The notes below the pieces were generated by a model, which was not told the DNA's origin, made no database searches, and was given only the letters and a program-made list of their open reading frames with translations. From positions 1 through 64,000 of the forward strand of contig JBAJFG010000312.1 in assembly GCA_037903475.1 (NCBI GenBank): DNA of 64,000 bases, in the 5' to 3' direction. How positions within the stretch are numbered: position 1 is the stretch's first letter; each line of letters opens with the position of its first letter. Positions 22,911-34,315 of this stretch are shown here, one piece after another. Source of the stretch: Ancylostoma caninum (taxonomy: Eukaryota > Nematoda > Chromadorea > Rhabditida > Ancylostomatidae). Made by a program: the position numbers and the translations under genes.

Positions 22911-24240
22911 TCAATCGCCACAACTTGGAGGCAGATCATTCATGGTTTGGAATGACTTTTCTGCCGGAAATAGACTAGTTTTGGCTGGAATTGGAATTTG
23001 GAACTGGACGAGTGCAGGATAACTATTTACGTCAGGGCTCACCAAATAACCGAATACACCGCCTTGTCGTGCTCCGGCCGTCGTGCTGTAAACCTCATCA
23101 AGGAATGTGGGAACGCTCTTAGGGTCCTGCTGAAACATGTTGAAGCTCCTTAATTTATCTTTTATGCGGGATTCGAAAAGTTCTGGAGCACTCTCAACTC
23201 CGAATGGGGCCCGCGGTGCCGGGGGGACGTAGATCACGTCAACCATATGGGTTCGAAGTTCCTTATGCGCCTGGACAGAGGCATACATGTTACAGAAGAC
23301 CATGTACGCAAGCTATGGCTTCCGATATGGTGCTATAAAGAAGCTGTTTCTTTTTGAACTGAAAGAATTCTCTCTCGTTAATGGCGCGATTCTTGGTAAT
23401 TGGAGTTATCTCCCTCGATCCTTTCATATAAATCTTAGCTATGACGTCACGCTTAACTTTGGTGATGTCTATTACATATCCAGGGGTTGCTGGAGTCAGC
23501 TTCCTCCGGACTGGTGCGAACCGGTGTACTCGCCACACCGTAGTGTTCTGGGGGTCGCATGCCCAGAACACTACGGTGTGGCGAGTACACCGGTTCTTTT
23601 GAGGTGGGGGCATTTTTGTAGTGGCGAATTTGGAGGTGGGGACAAGTTAGTACACCCAGAACAAATCGTCAACCATCATCTTCGCTGTGTCAAATCCTCT
23701 TTTACCAGTTCGCACACTGATAGCAAATTGGTCAAGTGACAAAGTTTGAAGGTCGATGCGGTCCGGCAAACACACCTCTATATGGACAGATTCAAGTTTG
23801 GTCCCGTTGCCAAAAGGCGTTTTGAGTCGATAGAGAACGGGATAGGTGTAACCGTCGCGCACTAACCCTTCTACAAACGCGTCTTCGTCAGTGACATCAC
23901 CTAAGTCCACCTCAGGGATAGAAGGAAGTTCCGAATTTTGCTCCCGCAACTCTAGAATGTGATCCAAGTTGTGCCTTCTGCTGAAGCTCTCAATTGCTAA
24001 CGGGCTCACAGCATCCAAAATTTTTGGGTGGTTACTGGCTGTGGGATTCCCATTGTTTGGCTTGTGGAATAGCCCCTTAGATAGCCCTGTGTGACCCGAT
24101 GGTTTAATCTCTCCGTACCAGTCGGCAGGAAGCTCAGCATCGTAGAAGGGAGATACGATGGATGCTGGTTTAGGTTTGAAAAGGTGCCAAGGGTGCTACA
24201 TGAAGGAGTGCATGGCCCGGCCGCTCATTTTTGGGATCTT
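22911..24240 (-). pseudogene. Uncharacterised protein, several disrupted frames
   Basis: Three minus-strand open stretches follow one another. 24,240-23,647 begins in frame with HLFKPKPASIVSPFYDAELP and runs to DLFWVY, with an acidic DLGDVTDEDAFVEGLVRDG segment. 23,613-23,290 contains PGYVIDITKVKRDVIAKIYM. 23,303-22,911 contains VDVIYVPPAPRAPFGVESAP and ends DLPPSCGD. Together they look like about 440 residues of one protein, interrupted by a palindrome (23,518-23,597) and frame changes. I recognise no family. It lies between the envelope-like pieces and the helicase fragment, all on the same strand, so it may belong to one large element or one host gene. Confidence 0.5.
23518..23597. repeat. 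80-bp palindrome
   Basis: gaaccggtgtactcgccaca...tgtggcgagtacaccggttc: arms of 36 bp match exactly around a short centre (gggggtcgcatg). It lies in the middle of the uncharacterised coding stretch, so the inner coding sequence is duplicated in inverted form. Confidence 0.93.
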
Positions 24241-24249
24241 TCCGCTTTA

Positions 24250-26317
24250 GCTGCGACACCCTATAATCTGAGGCGGACGTACGACCTATTTGTTCGGAGC
24301 TCGCGTTTGTAGGGGAAATCCCGGGCTCTTTGGTATGCGTCTCAATCAGGGATGAGCGGAAGTCAGATTTGAAATTTCGGAACTCGGAAGTCGGAAGTCG
24401 GAAGCCCCAAAAAACATCGGAATATCGGAAGTGCCGGAAGTAGGAAGTCGGAAGTACAGAGTAGCCAATACATGTGTGGAGACTTGAATGGTGAAGGAGG
24501 TTAACCAGTGTATTGTTAGATAAACGAGTGTTCATTTGAAAAGCTTCATCCAATTGTGCCCATGAATATACCCAGGAAATCAAGAACAGAAGAAGAATGA
24601 GACACCGATGATTAAAAGAAAAATGAGTACTAGTAACTGGTGGTCAGACAAGGAAAACTCAATAGTTGAGACGAAAGCTTTTCGGAATGGTGTAGCCATC
24701 ACACTGCTCCCAGAATCACAACTTACAGTGAAGTATGTAGAGCCTTATTAGCACCATTCTCACTCCACTTCTCCACTCTACGGTAGTTTCTCTTGTCAGT
24801 TATCCAGTAGAGTCTTCACTTCTTCTGCGCAGTATCCTGTGCGACCCTATGGTTTGAAAGAACTAATCGTTGTTTCTGAATCAATTCTATACTATTTAGT
24901 TAGTTGATAGTACGCGTACACTGGTCGAGAGTTGATGGTTTCGAAGTTGTAATTGCCCTTTTCACCATGTACCCAATGTTCAGCAGCATACTCTTATCCA
25001 AATAACTCACTATCCAACAATCTTGACATATACAACTAAACTCAGTAAACATATTTGGTACAACATAAACAGTAAAACCGCAGCCAGCGCAACGCAACTT
25101 CCAGAATTCCATTCTTTGGGAGAAAAATAGGTGAACATTCCAGCTAAAGGTTGTTGTCTTCCTATATTCGTGTGGTACGATGGATGACGACAATGCATGC
25201 AAGAAAACAAAACACAGACAGAATGCACCACTTCTGGCATATGCCTTATTGTCGGGTAGGGAAGACGGTGTCGGATACCTGCTAAGAAACTCTACGAAAC
25301 TCACATGACAAAAAAAAAGCCTGGACACCTTCCAAAACTTCCGAAAACTTCCGGCTTTTTTCGCGATTTTTAGGAAGTCGGAAGTCGGAAGTCGGAAGCC
25401 CAAATAACGCCGGAATATCGGAAGTTTCGGCAGTCGGAAGTCGGAATTCCGCTCATCCCTGGTCTCAATCATTTCCACTAAAATATCTGCGCAAGGTGGC
25501 TTCATTTCTGGTTCAGATATTCTAGGTTTTTTTGACGATGAGGTCTGACTCAGAGGAGGCCTGAGACTGCGACGTGCATGAATTCTCATCAGATCTTTCC
25601 CCCGCCAGTCCAGGTGGCTCAGGAAGGATTTTTTGCGGAGCAGAACCGTGATACGCGTACACCGTTGTTTCGAATGTGACGCAGTTGGAGACAACAATCT
25701 CGTAGTCGGAGCAGCATTGGAATGGAACCGATGGCCAGTCAATTTCAACCTTGTTCTGGGTCTTCATTACAGTACCGACGGTAACTAGATCATATGTGCA
25801 CGTCCTCTGGTTGATCACTCGTTTGCACTCTTCTGGGGTAACTGTCTTCTCTATAAGAACGGAATTTTGATTGCGAGCTCCGAAGAAGTTCACCGAGTCC
25901 CTTACTTTTTGAGAAACGATTCTGCAAACAGTAGCGGAACTTTTGTAACGAACCGTATTTGGCCGGAATACGTTGAGTTTAACTGTTTTATTCCTTGACG
26001 TCCATGGAGGCAAGATTCTGCTGCAATTTACATCGCTAGGGATCTTCCAGTAATTGCTCGCAGCTGATTTTTAGCAAATCAATATCTGGTGGTGTAGTGA
26101 CTGAGGAGAGGCTAAGCAGAGCTAACATGATCATGCAAGTCATTGCCCATTTTGGAGGACTTACTAATCGCGACCTCACTCGGGAGTGACTATTTTCCGT
26201 TGAATCAGAAGGAGCTTGGTCATGGGTTGCGAAAACTAGTTTCGCCATCTCATTGTTTCGTTTAATAAGAGCTGCTATTTGAGCATCTTTTTCTTCCATT
26301 GCTTCGTAATTGTGCAC
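24250..26317 (-). pseudogene. Retroelement envelope-like protein, broken
   Basis: 26,317-26,036 encodes a short acidic or helical segment followed by a membrane or signal segment (MTCMIMLALLSLSS). Coding continues in a shifted frame from about 26,035 to 25,522, with a Cys-containing ectodomain-like region (SATVCRIVSQ, VTPEECKRVI, PFQCCSDYEIVVSNC). From memory of the family, this style resembles envelope-like proteins carried by some nematode LTR retroelements, but that is inference. A third frame leads into the hAT insertion, and the reading resumes beyond it at 24,338-24,250. At least two frameshifts and one transposon insertion make it non-functional. Confidence 0.55.
24347..25461. mobile_element. 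hAT-like non-autonomous transposon, 1,115 bp, 8-bp TSD
   Basis: The element starts CAGGGATGAGCGGAA and ends TTCCGCTCATCCCTG, a perfect 15-bp terminal inverted repeat of the CAG...CTG type. It is flanked by GTCTCAAT at 24,339-24,346 and GTCTCAAT at 25,462-25,469, an identical 8-bp duplication, which is the hallmark of hAT elements. Subterminal direct repeats of 'ggaagtcggaagtcggaa' lie at both ends (about 24,385-24,455 and 25,375-25,450), as expected for transposase-binding sites. The interior has no transposase domain that I can see (a minus-strand frame with KLRCAGCGF has two CxxC-like motifs but no known domain). It splits the envelope-like coding region. Confidence 0.93.
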
Positions 26318-26326
26318 CTCGGGCGT

Positions 26327-27560
26327 CTAAGTCGGCGAGCTGCTGAACGTGTCCATCGCGAAAATCTGTCCGGGGTTCGGACTCCTGTCGGGTCTTTGCG
26401 AGAATTGCTGCATACGGATCTGGTCATTGGACCAGGGGCGTCCGTAACGAGCATCCTGAGTTGGAGGTCTACTTTGCTGGTAGCGTTGATTTTGATAATT
26501 GCTTGGTTGACCAGGCTGTGGGGGCCTGATATTGGCGGGTGGCAATGAAAACCTGCAGAACGTTTGAATATGTCCGATTTTCCGGTAACGGTAACATACC
26601 ACATTGGAATTGGGAGCTCTCTCGTACATCCTTCGATTGGATGTCTGATTCCGTGGACTGAAGGTTATCGGCCTTCCTGCTGGACTATGAGGTTCGTTCC
26701 AGCGCTCTCGGTAGCTTGTTTGAGGATTGGTTACGACATTGACCTGAGATGTTTCTAGTTTCGTTCCTGGGAAGATTGTTAGATTACTTACAGTATCAGC
26801 CAATAAGCTTTCGTATGTCATTGCTTTGATGATCGCGTTGTCGTACGATGCTGGGTTGGAGGCTTTCATGTGGAAGCATTGGGCTGGTTCCAGGCGATCT
26901 AAAAACTCATCCAGTAAACGTTCATCTTGAGCAGTTTTCTACTGTCCTTGAGTGACCCTCTTAACCAATTTTTTCATTCTCTCGGCGAACTCACGGACCG
27001 ACTTACTGGGAGTTTGTTTGCAGTCAGACAGTTGTTGACGGGCTAAATTCCGGAAATGTGGGCCTTTGTAATGAGTACGTAATAGGTCCACTACCTTCTT
27101 GTAGTCGTTCTTGTCGCCGTTGGATAGCTCGTCGATGAAGTCTCTGGCCTCTCCCTCCATAAACCCTACTAGAGTATTTACCTTCAATTGTTCGGAGGGA
27201 TTCGGAGGGTTCACCATTCTGACTATGTCTTCGAATCCTCTCAGCCATGAGCTGAATTCCTAGCTCTCAGCTCCGCTGAACTGGGTAGGGGGCTTGGGTT
27301 TCAAGTGCCCGAAGGCCAGCTCAAAAGACTGTGCGCCGCTTACATGGTGCGTCATGGCTCGAGATACCAATAGCGAACGGAGTGCTTTATCTGTACCTAG
27401 ATCCTCGCTGGTCGATGAAATGTTGACAGTAGTAGAACCTGACTGTGTCGACGCAGAACGGAATCTTATGACGGGCGCAATGTTGGAAGACGACGCCTCT
27501 GTATCGGGACGGGGTTACTTATACCTCTCTGGTAGTCTGATTGGTTCCCTTATCATGCCA
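26327..27560 (-). pseudogene. LTR-retrotransposon gag
   Basis: Minus-strand gag. The N-terminal piece (about 27,560-27,260) contains ELAFGHLKPKPPTQFSGAE and then an in-frame TAG near 27,258. Next comes a capsid-like stretch (27,240-26,939: VNTLVGFMEGEARDFIDEL, SVREFAERMKKLVKRV) ending in a stop at 26,939-26,941. After that, 26,869-26,327 is rich in Gln/Pro/Arg and has a degenerate zinc knuckle (CYRYRKIGHIQTFC, where the second Cys of CCHC is Tyr). Two nonsense changes and the lost knuckle Cys mark it as dead. Immediately downstream is the envelope-like frame. No pol lies between them, so pol is either deleted or was never in this copy. Confidence 0.8.
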
Positions 27561-27599
27561 TTAATCGCATTCTTTTTTTAAGCATGTGCAGAAAAGGAA

Positions 27600-28150
27600 A
27601 CATTTCAAGAAAAAATGTAGGGCTGGGGGTGAAGATCAGATGCCCGGTTGCATGTTACAGTTTTCAAGATACTTTTTCAGAATGATGTTTGGTTCGTGCA
27701 AAAAAAAGTGAAAGGAATCTTATCTTCAAGAACAAGAGGCTCTCCGTCGGGAGAAACGAGGACCTATGTGGTACACAAGGGTGTTCCTTCAGTGCAATAA
27801 ACACATTTTATTTTCACGTCACGATAAGGCATGGAGTCCGATCCCGAGAAGGCGACTAGACGATTTTTTGAAGAAATAATTTTCCAAAAAAATCGTGGTC
27901 CGCTAAGACTTCACCAAAATAAGCCAAACGAGCTCGTAACACTTCTAAATTCCACAAATACTCACGCATGTATTACTGAAAACAACTTATGGTAGTGACG
28001 CATGGGCTCACAAGCACGACCTTAATTGCGCGCCGAGGTCAGGTCGAAAGACCCAGCTCAAGCTACTACAAGTCGCCCGGCTGAGGCATAACCGGAAGGC
28101 AGGAGAGGATAGAGAGAGTTTGGTAGTCATGGTACTGGCCAATGATGACC
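27600..28150. other. Gene-free interval
   Basis: No gene or repeat recognised. AATAAA-like signal at 27,796-27,801 (caataaacac) on the plus strand. Confidence 0.45.
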
Positions 28151-28644
28151 AGTAGCGGTATTCATGAACATCGGCGGGAAGGTTTTAACCCACCCGCCGG
28201 GTGGACGAGATTCGCGGGTAGAAAATTTGTATTCATGAAAACGGCCGGTATCTTCCCGGCCTACCCGGCGGGTGGACGGGAAGGTTCCCGCTTACCCGAC
28301 CATCTAGGCCTCGGGAAGTTCTACCCGTCGATGGATTTCTGCGACATTTTTCAATATTATTGCGTTTCATTGACGAATCTTGACATAGTAATGCGTTCTT
28401 AAGATTCAGAAGAGTTTTGTGTTGCTTTCCACTTAGTTAATTGAATGCTATGCTCACTCCGTACTTATTTGTTTTCACTACCCAAACAATATTTCTTTTT
28501 TATTTTCAGGTATGTGTGTTATTTGATTGCTCACTACCGTTGATCACCCAAAAAATGGCATCTATCCGAAAAGAAAAAAGCACTATTTCAGAATACCTCA
28601 AAATCTCCAAAAAAAAAATTTGCCAAAAATTGGGAGGGGGGGGG

Positions 28645-28775
28645 GTGTTTGAGGTGCTGAACACGAATATCGTATCCATTTTGTACCGTAAACACATTTT
28701 TTGTAGGACTGAAGCAAGGCTACTGTAGATACATTACTGCGTGGAATCCTCTCAAATTTCGCGTAGAGGGGTTGT

Positions 28776-28806
<31 letters not shown>

Positions 28807-29540
28807 CACCACACAGGCGTGCCACACAAAGGCAGAAATCATAAGACTCGGCAAGTGTAGGCGATAAAACTGTAGAATAAAACTAGTAAAGCTAGAACAA
28901 CAAATGGGTTGCGTGAGCCCGAAATGGCATAACTAAAACACAAGTCCAGCGAAACGCAGAGCGACTAGTCTGAGCTTCATTCCCATGTTGGACCTCAGTT
29001 GCTGCAGATGAGACAAGGCTAACAGAGAGCATACTTGTGGAGAGGTCAGCCGTAGTCGTTGAGTTATCCTAAGTGCCAAGTGCTATTGAATGAGGGCTGC
29101 TAACTGCATGGGGGACAGACCTTTGAGGTAACCACCATTCAAGAACGCAACTGGAATCCCATTCTGGGGCGGTCGCTAAGGCGACTCTTTGATCTGGTAC
29201 GAACCCCAGGCGTAAGCTTGAAGGGGTGCTCGCCGGCTCTTATCCCCAGCAATTTGGGGCCCAGGCTACTTAAGAGTGTGGGAGTAAAGGATTAAAAAGA
29301 CATCTGGTCGGTTAGGTTCAAGTCGCAGTCGTTTTAGGCACTGACCACGACTTTCTCCATTATTGCGCATGCCACCTTCGTTTTCTCTGCAAAACCAATT
29401 TTTTCCTGAATTGACTATCACATACCCATCGTAGCCTTACCAAAATGAGGCAACGGTACAAAATGGATACGAGATTAGTGTTTAGCACCTTAAATAACCC
29501 CTCTATACAAAGTTTCGGCAAAAAAAAAATTTTTTGAGGC
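28645..29540 (+). repeat. R2 family copy split by an insertion
   Basis: Left half 28,645-28,778 (gaggtgctgaacacgaatat, gcgtagaggggttgttt) and right half about 29,336-29,540 (ttttaggcactgaccacgac, then the inverted terminal words gcaacggt acaaaatggata). In the intact 14,935 copy these words are contiguous, so the intervening ~557 bp were inserted later. Confidence 0.7.
28779..29335 (-). mobile_element. Insertion with (TTTA)n end, probable short retroposon
   Basis: About 557 bp inserted in R2. The left end is (ATTT)7 or so (28,779-28,806), i.e. a (TAAA)n tail when read on the minus strand, as in LINE/SINE 3' ends. No coding region is visible and I could not find a convincing tRNA-like A/B box. 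It may be a SINE or a truncated LINE 3' UTR. Confidence 0.5.
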
Positions 29541-29954
29541 CACTCATGTGGAATATGCAGCGCCAATCCGCGCGGTAGAGATTCCACATGTTTTACTATA
29601 ATGGTAAGAGACCCACATGGAGACCCGCTTCTAGGAAGGAAAAAGAGGAAAACAACGTTTTGCTATAGATTCCCCACAAAATATGTTCCAAAACTTTCAT
29701 TTCGCGCTCTACATCCTGAAAACTCGGCCGTGTTTAAGAATCTATTCGATGCTTCCCGGTCTTCCCGCTTCCTAGTCGTTCATGAATACAAATCTTACCC
29801 GTACGGGTGACTAGGAAGGTTCCCGCCGGGAACCAGCTGCAGCGGGTACCCGTCACGCCCCTTCCCGTTCCCGTGCGTTCATGAATACCAGCACAGAACC
29901 ACTCGCAGCTACCACTTAAAAGTGTACCGGCTCAGTGTTGTGTCGGACACCTTT

Positions 29955-30130
29955 CTTCGTATACACGGTATCAACATTGCCTCGGAGACCTCGAGATCAC
30001 TCTTACTTTATATGAAACTGCGTACAAAACATGAATCAGCATAAGTTTATCCTTATTAGCGGAACCATGTACATGCGGCTATATGGCTAATGCAAATCTC
30101 TTCCGTCTGGGTATTGTAAATCTCTCCCGC
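29955..30130 (+). repeat. Dispersed repeat, copy 2 (see 21,035-21,405)
   Basis: About 150 bp closely matching 21,035-21,150 and then 21,370-21,400. It runs into the LTR-like sequence that follows. Confidence 0.75.
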
Positions 30131-30565
30131 CTTACAGTTCGCTCAGATATTTTTTAATGGTTGTTTGTAATTTTTTTTGCTCATTTTTATCATATGATGT
30201 GTTTGTAATTTCTTTCTGCACATGTATTGTAATTTTTTCTCTCTGACCAAGCGACAGGGACGTCGCTATTTAGGAGGGCGGGTTGTGCGTAGGAGTAGGT
30301 CGTAGGCGGGCCAGGAATTCCTTGATCTCCGGATGGGCGTGGTGCGCCGGATTTGAATATGTTTGGCGGGAACAAGGAGAATACTTAGGCAAGTAATCTG
30401 AGGGTTAGAGGTTCTACTCGCTAACTGTAAATCTCTGAATTGCCCAGAGATCTTCGCTCTTCATCTCCCTCGCCTAGCTCTCCCCTCGCCCTCACCTCGT
30501 GTAAAGTTTGAAAAGAGAAATAAAGTTTTGGTTTGTGAACATTACAACATTACAACTAACATTAC
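30116..30565 (+). mobile_element. LTR-like sequence
   Basis: Begins TGTAAATC and ends ...ACATTACA followed directly by TGGTGCTGGCATG, which has the TGG start expected of a tRNA primer-binding site. TGTAA...TTACA forms the terminal inverted repeat. An AATAAA signal (gaaataaagttttgg, about 30,519-30,533) lies near the 3' end. No flanking duplication and no gag/pol follow. Probably a 5' LTR plus a short leader whose body was lost or displaced by the RTE insertion at 30,692. Confidence 0.5.
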
Positions 30566-30691
30566 ATGGTGCTGGCATGTTAACGTGCTCAACGCCCATT
30601 GCACTTGTTAACACTTTTTAACTCGTGTGGAAATGACGATGTGCATTATAAGCACGAAACTACTGTTCTTCGTAAGAACTTGTTTTAACCT

Positions 30692-33324
30692 TCTTCTTCT
30701 TCTTCTTCTTCTTCTTCTTTTTCTTTTTCTTCAGCGTTTGTCCCATTCGTTGGCGGGGTCCGCTTTCCTGATCTTCTGACGCCATTTCGCTCTATCGAGC
30801 GCCTCGTCGGGGTGGGCGCCCACATGCTTCACATCGGCATGCAGTGTGTCCAGCCATCTTTGCCTAGGCCGTCCTTTTGGCCGTTTTCCTGGTACCTCAA
30901 GTTCAGCGCCTACTTTGCAGACGGTGTCTTTGTTGGCGCGCACAACGTGGCCGTACCATCTAAGGCGGGTTTCGCGAAGCTTGTCAGCAATCGTGGCGAC
31001 GCCGAACCGCTCCCGAATCTTTTCATTGCATATGCGTTCCACGCGCGTGATACCGGCCATCCATCGCAACATCTTCATCTCCATCACACACAGGCGCCGT
31101 TCCACTTCCTTGGTGGCAGTCCAACATTCTACACCATACAATGCGACGGGTCTAACGACTGCTCGATACACCTTCGACTTGAAGCGATCCGGGATCTTCT
31201 TATCGCACAGCACTCCTGTCATCGAACGCCACTTCAACCATGCAGCGTTGACGCGTGCGACGACTTCATGGGCTAGGCTGCCATCGGCTGAGAGTGTTGA
31301 GCCGATATACCTGAAGTAGTCATTTCTCGGGAGGTCATTGCCATCAATCTGAATAGTGGCGAGCTCATTCATATCGGTCGTCATATACTCAGTCTCTCTG
31401 ACTTGAGCCGAAGATCGAACCGCGCTAGACGTTCACTGCAGGCCTTCGTCTGCCGTTCAAGGTCCTCTTTTTATTCAGACGCGAGCATGACGTCATCTGC
31501 ATATAGCAGAGTCCACGGCGTCGGCCGCTGGAAGTCTCTTTTAAGAGCGTCCATGACGACGATGAAGAGGAGCGGTGAGAGCGCTGATCCTTGATGTACA
31601 CCTACGGAGATGGGAAATTCTGCTGACGTGCCTGCGGCCGCCTGCACTCGACTCCTTGGGTCCGCGTATAGAATTCTGACCCACTCGATGAGCTCCTCGG
31701 GAACGCCGTGCCAACGTAGCGCGTATCAGATGACTTCGCGTGGCACGTGATCGAACGCTTTTTCCAGGTCGAGGAATGCCAGGTGCAGTGGCTTCTGCTT
31801 CTCGCGATGCTTCTCTATCATCAGCCGAGCCGCATGGATTGCATCCGTGGTTGCGCAGTTAGCTACGAAACCACACTGGTTCGTGGTGACTCGAATGATG
31901 TCGCGGATTCGAAGGTCGATAATGCGTCTGAATATCTTCATAGAGTGAGAGAGCAGACATATTGGCCGATAGTTTGCGCAATCCGCAGGATTGCCTTTCC
32001 TCTTCCAGATCGGGATTGTGGTGCTCTTCTGCCAATCCACAGGAGTCTTCTTCTCTGCGATGATCTGGTTGAAGAACGCCGTCAGACATTTAGCTGAGTT
32101 CCAGTGCCTTGACTTCCATAGTTCCTCCGCTGCGTCATAAGGACCCGTCGCTTTTCTCGGCTTCATCCGCCTCAGCGCAGTTATGATTTCATCCACGGTG
32201 ATCGGCTGGATAGGACCGGCGGTAATTGTGGGATGGATGGATGGATGAATGCTTCTGTTGAGATCTCCTCGAAGTAGTCGCGCCACCTCTTCATTGCCTT
32301 CTTGCGGTTTATTAGGAGATGACAGTGTTCGTCATTAACTCCGTAGAACTTTTCGGCGTCTTCGGCCTGCCGCTGGACCTCACCATTTGGTAGATGAGGC
32401 GTTCTCCGCCATATTTCGCATCTAGCCTCTTGCTAACATTGTCGTAGTGCTCAGCCTTAGTGGCTGCCACAGCCTTCTTTGCTGTTCTCTTCGCTTCCAG
32501 GTACTTCTGCTAGTTGCCATCCGTCTTGTTGTTGAGACGTTTCTTTTGGCGCACCTTCGCTTTTACCTCATCCGTCCACAGCCACGCTTGTCTGTCAATG
32601 CTTCGGCGACCTGGTTTAATCGTGCCAAGCTCTGACCGTGCCACTTCTACAATGGCTAGGCTTGCGTTTTTCCAAGTCTCGTCGACGGTTGTGACCGGTG
32701 GCAACTTGATGGTGGAAGTGACTGTGGCTTCCTTCTCTTTCAACCGCCACCACTTGATTCGAGCCGGTCCGTACCGTTCGTCAAACCTCCTCCTTGACGG
32801 CACGATCTTCTTGGTGCAGATGAACGGACGATGTTGTGAGGCCCCGATCTCGTAGGGGACCACCTTCGCATCGGTAACTAGCTTTTGATCACGATGTCTC
32901 ACAAGAACGAAGTCGATCTGGCTCTTCACATTACCACTGTAGTAGGAGACGAGGTGTGAAGGGCGCTTTCAGAATTTTGTATTCATTATGGCGAGGTTGT
33001 GAGAGTCAGCATATTCCAGGATGCGCTCGCCATCTTCATTCCGTGTCCCGTACCTAAAGCCTCCATGGCATCTGTAGCCGTCCTTCGTCATTCCTACTTG
33101 GCCATTTAGATCTCCTGCGACAACGATTGTGTCTTCCTGTGGTACTTCCGCGGTCTTCTCGTCAAGCAACATCCAGAAGTTATAAGTGGAGGTGCTCATC
33201 TGCGGTGATGACAAGGACCTTCACGAGGCGGTCATCGAAACGCTGCACTTCGGCTATCGAATCCCGGAAGCGCTGAGAGACGATTATGCCCACATCGTTC
33301 TTGGTCTTTGGACTGCCGTTGAGA
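30692..33324 (-). pseudogene. RTE-clade LINE, 5'-truncated, with 18-bp TSD
   Basis: Minus strand. The 5' end (33,324) starts inside the apurinic-like endonuclease: KNDVGIIVSQRF, then VVAGDLNGQVG (33,120-33,090) and SQIDFVLVR...QHRPF (32,925-32,830). The RT follows with NYRPICLLSHSMKIF, the LDLEKAFDHVPRE palm motif (31,765-31,728), GVHQGSALSPLLF, and catalytic YADD at 31,492-31,503. Then the RTE-type C-terminus: KSKVYRAVVRPVALYGVECW, then RPRQRWLDTL, stop at 30,731-30,733. The 3' tail is a (GAA)n microsatellite (30,691-30,730 seen as ttc repeats). Several stops and frame changes, including one just after YADD. It is flanked by aagaacttgttttaacct (30,674-30,691) and aagaacttgctttaacct (33,325-33,342), an 18-bp target duplication with one mismatch. 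Confidence 0.92.
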
Positions 33325-33559
33325 AAGAACTTGCTTTAACCTGTTTTTTTTTAAATGGGGCTTCGTAGATTTTTCGCTGGGTCAAAGGGCACTTCGTACG
33401 TTTTTCTGCGCGAGCTGAGCTTGCGCTGAACTCTGATTACGATCACAATTGGATTCGCTGTGGGGAAATCCTTGAACGAAGCAAGAATGGGAGCAGGTCA
33501 GCAACCCAACATCAATTTCATCACTCTTCCGGTCACTCTTTCGTATCGATCCGGACGTG

Positions 33560-34110
33560 TACAGGGGCAAACATAGCGAGGGCTTGAACGAATTTATTAG
33601 ATGGTTCCACAGGAAGTATTAGGGAATGGTGAGGAGTGATCAAAAATTGACTGAAACATTGAGAGACGACCATTTAGGAGTTCGCGAAATGTGTGTTCCT
33701 GTCTATTCCGATAGAGTTTATGGCGGGGAGGGTTTGACAAAGTGGTAGACAGCATGCGTGACTTGTCGAGTGAGGAGTCGACAAAAGGGAGAATGCGTGC
33801 AACAGATGATCTACATGAGTTGAGTATTCGCCTGGGTCAAGATGTTGCCGAATTTTGTGTGGAGCTAGAGAGCTTAGGCAGGAAGGCCTACCCGGAGGGG
33901 ACCACGCAATTTCGATCACTGGAGTTCGCGCAAATATTGCTATCAAATCTCAAGCACTGGCCGGAGCACGTTCAGCTCCTCAGTGTACTACACAAGGTGC
34001 AGCCAGAGAAGGCTTATGACGAAGTGAAAGAACTCACTTCGTCGATGGAGTTATCCAAAAAAATGTGTGGCCCAACCGTGGACGAGATTCCAGTTATGAC
34101 TAGAATGTAA
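33560..34110 (+). pseudogene. LTR-retrotransposon gag-like fragment
   Basis: The open frame 33,742-34,110 encodes DLHELSIRLGQDVAEFCVEL then KAYDEVKELTSSMELSKK. This has the same helical layout as the C-terminal capsid region of the gag at 18,808 (NLSLRNDQSVGEFCVVLEK, AYENVKKAALRLE). Upstream (33,560-33,740) related sequence such as KHSEGLNEFIRWFHRKY is read in other frames, with stops. A broken gag of the same broad family. Confidence 0.65.
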
Positions 34111-34315
34111 AATCCAGATAATACCAGATCGCAGATTGTGTAGAGAGAGACTCAATGTGCAAGATGATCAGGATGATCACGAGAAGGAGAGGTGGACACC
34201 ACCATATGCCCATAGAAAAGAAACAAATGATGAGCAGAAAGGAACTCGTCTTTGAAGTCATCTGAGAAAAGCTGAGAGAAAGAACATAGAAATTAGGAAA
34301 TGTTTCAATAGCTCC

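Larger units (their letters stand above)
28157..29889. mobile_element. Candidate DNA transposon with 13-bp TIR and 3-bp TSD
   Basis: GGTATTCATGAAC at 28,157-28,169 and its exact complement GTTCATGAATACC at 29,877-29,889 bracket 1.7 kb. The flanks are AGC on both sides (28,154-28,156 and 29,890-29,892). Both ends carry GC-rich subterminal sequence with repeated 'cgggaaggttcccg'-type words (28,180-28,320 and 29,750-29,875). A second 'tattcatgaa' occurs inside each end (28,232 and 29,779). No transposase is present. The interior is filled by an R2 copy that itself contains another insertion. 3-bp duplications occur in PIF/Harbinger and CACTA elements; the family is undecided. Confidence 0.65.

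Noticed and set aside
29300..29340. tRNA-like B box (ggttcaagtc) suggesting a SINE head
   Set aside because: It is on the strand opposite to the one expected from the (TTTA)n tail, and no A box lies at the right distance.
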